DNA of 6,864 nucleotides. Source: CAZADH01 sp964483805. GTDB lineage: Bacteria > Muiribacteriota > Ozemobacteria > Ozemobacterales > Ozemobacteraceae. Positions 6,159-6,864 of this stretch are shown piece after piece. The position numbers were made by a program, and so were the translations under genes. The DNA lies in contig CAZADH010000312.1 of assembly GCA_964483805.1 (NCBI GenBank), positions 1 to 6,864 on the forward strand, given 5' to 3'. How positions within the stretch are numbered: the first letter of the stretch is position 1; each line of letters opens with the position of its first letter. The notes beneath the pieces are model-generated. The model worked only from the letters and a program-made list of their open reading frames with translations. It had not been told where the DNA came from and searched no databases.

Positions 6159-6864
6159 TCACTGGGCAGGGATCTGCAACTTCATGCCAGCCTTGACCTT
6201 CTTCTCGTCCTTGATGTTGTTGAGGGCCTTGATTTCCTTCCAGCGGCTCGCCTTGCCCAGCTTCGCCTTGGCGATCGTGGCCAGGGTGTCACCCTTCTGC
6301 ACGACATACAGTTCACCGGCACCGGCGGGTTCAGCCGCAACGGCGGGTTCGGCGACAGGCTGCTCGTGCTGCTCGTAGGCGGCGGCGGCGGCGGCGTCAA
6401 CGGCCTGGCTCTCGGTCACTTCGGTGGCGGGTTCGGCCGCAGCAGGCTCCGGAGCCGGGGCCGGCTCCGGGGCGGCGAGTTCCTGGGCCGGAGCGGGTTC
6501 GGCCGCGGTCTCGGCCGGCTTGGCTGCAGTCTGCATTTCTTGGCCCGACAGACCGGTGTTGGTGTCGCGGTAGGAGCGGACTTCCAACGTGGGCAGCGGG
6601 CGATCTTTGTTGGCTTCGCGCAGATTGCCCTCGATGGTGACGAAATTGCCGACCTTGGCGCGCAGATTGCCCGACGAACGACCGGTCAACACATAGACCT
6701 TGCCGTCGAGGCTCTTGAGGGTCAACTTGCTGCCTTTGCCTTCTTTGATCTCGTCGATGCTGCCGGAAACCGTGGCGGCCTTGCCGCGATCCTTCTTGAA
6801 AATACCGGTGATCGACTTGCCGATCTTCTTGAAAATGCCTTCCGCATAAGCACCCGTTGTGGGT
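6159..6864 (-). CDS. LysM-domain protein with N-terminal OB-fold-like domain (3' part of gene)
   Basis: The minus-strand frame is open to the right edge, so the start lies outside; 234 residues are visible. The visible N-terminus PTTGAYAEG may be the end of a signal peptide. A basic segment (GIFKKIGKSITGIFKKD) leads into a beta-rich region of about 70 residues, with TVSGSIDEIKEGKGSKLTL, VYVLTGRS and VGNFVTIEGNL, which resembles a small OB-fold (BOF-like) domain. A roughly 75-residue linker rich in Ala, Pro and Glu follows. The last 50 residues form a LysM domain (YVVQKGDTLATIAKAKLG to MKLQIPAQ), which binds N-acetylglucosamine in peptidoglycan. This suggests an envelope protein tethered to the cell wall. 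A TTG codon at 6725 sits mid-domain and is not the start. The LysM call is sure; the OB-fold is an inference from pattern. Confidence 0.9.
   Translation of the reverse strand, partial: PTTGAYAEGIFKKIGKSITGIFKKDRGKAATVSGSIDEIKEGKGSKLTLKSLDGKVYVLTGRSSGNLRAKVGNFVTIEGNLREANKDRPLPTLEVRSYRDTNTGLSGQEMQTAAKPAETAAEPAPAQELAAPEPAPAPEPAAAEPATEVTESQAVDAAAAAAYEQHEQPVAEPAVAAEPAGAGELYVVQKGDTLATIAKAKLGKASRWKEIKALNNIKDEKKVKAGMKLQIPAQ

Overview
The window is about 6.9 kb of GC-rich bacterial DNA with densely packed genes and short, comparatively AT-rich promoter gaps. Four of the seven proteins look exported: three have clear Sec-type signal peptides and the fourth is a LysM protein cut by the window edge. Good Shine-Dalgarno sequences (AAGGAGG, GGAGG, GGGAG) precede several starts. 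The lineage cannot be fixed from this sequence. The large secreted, macroglobulin-like protein is of a kind I associate with planctomycetes and similar environmental diderms, but that is recollection and not proof. No CRISPR array, insertion sequence, integrase, tRNA or rRNA is visible.

Left part, all on the minus strand. Bases 1-1492 hold the 5' part of a large secreted protein gene, interrupted by a 10-N assembly gap at 1181-1190 and running off the left edge. Its own AT-rich promoter gap (1493-1560) separates it from thpR (RNA 2',3'-cyclic phosphodiesterase, 1561-2163). thpR is joined by a TGATG overlap to a small YvlD/phage-holin-4_2-like membrane protein gene (2163-2501). Upstream of these lies a 301-bp non-coding stretch (2502-2802) with a plausible promoter, two small hairpins and an unusual CAATA/TATTG dyad. 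Next is a gene for an exported coiled-coil protein with a possible TPR (2803-3726).

Right part. A 176-bp divergent promoter region (3727-3902) separates the coiled-coil gene from a plus-strand pair: a secreted M14 zinc carboxypeptidase with an intact active site (3903-5399) and, 10 bp later, a DNA-3-methyladenine glycosylase I (tag, 5410-5952). The pair ends at a strong 16-bp-stem hairpin terminator (6082-6121), followed two bases later by a perfect 26-bp palindrome (6124-6149). Convergent to it is the 3' part of a gene for an OB-fold-like plus Pro/Ala-rich-linker plus LysM protein (6159-6864), cut by the right edge.

Functionally this is mostly housekeeping and cell-envelope content: RNA end metabolism, alkylation repair, extracytoplasmic proteolysis, peptidoglycan binding and a probable macroglobulin-type envelope protein. 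I see no defence system or other obviously new multigene system. The items most worth checking are the palindrome next to the terminator, the broken large gene, the uncharacterised C-terminal region of the carboxypeptidase, and the leader of the holin-like/thpR pair.
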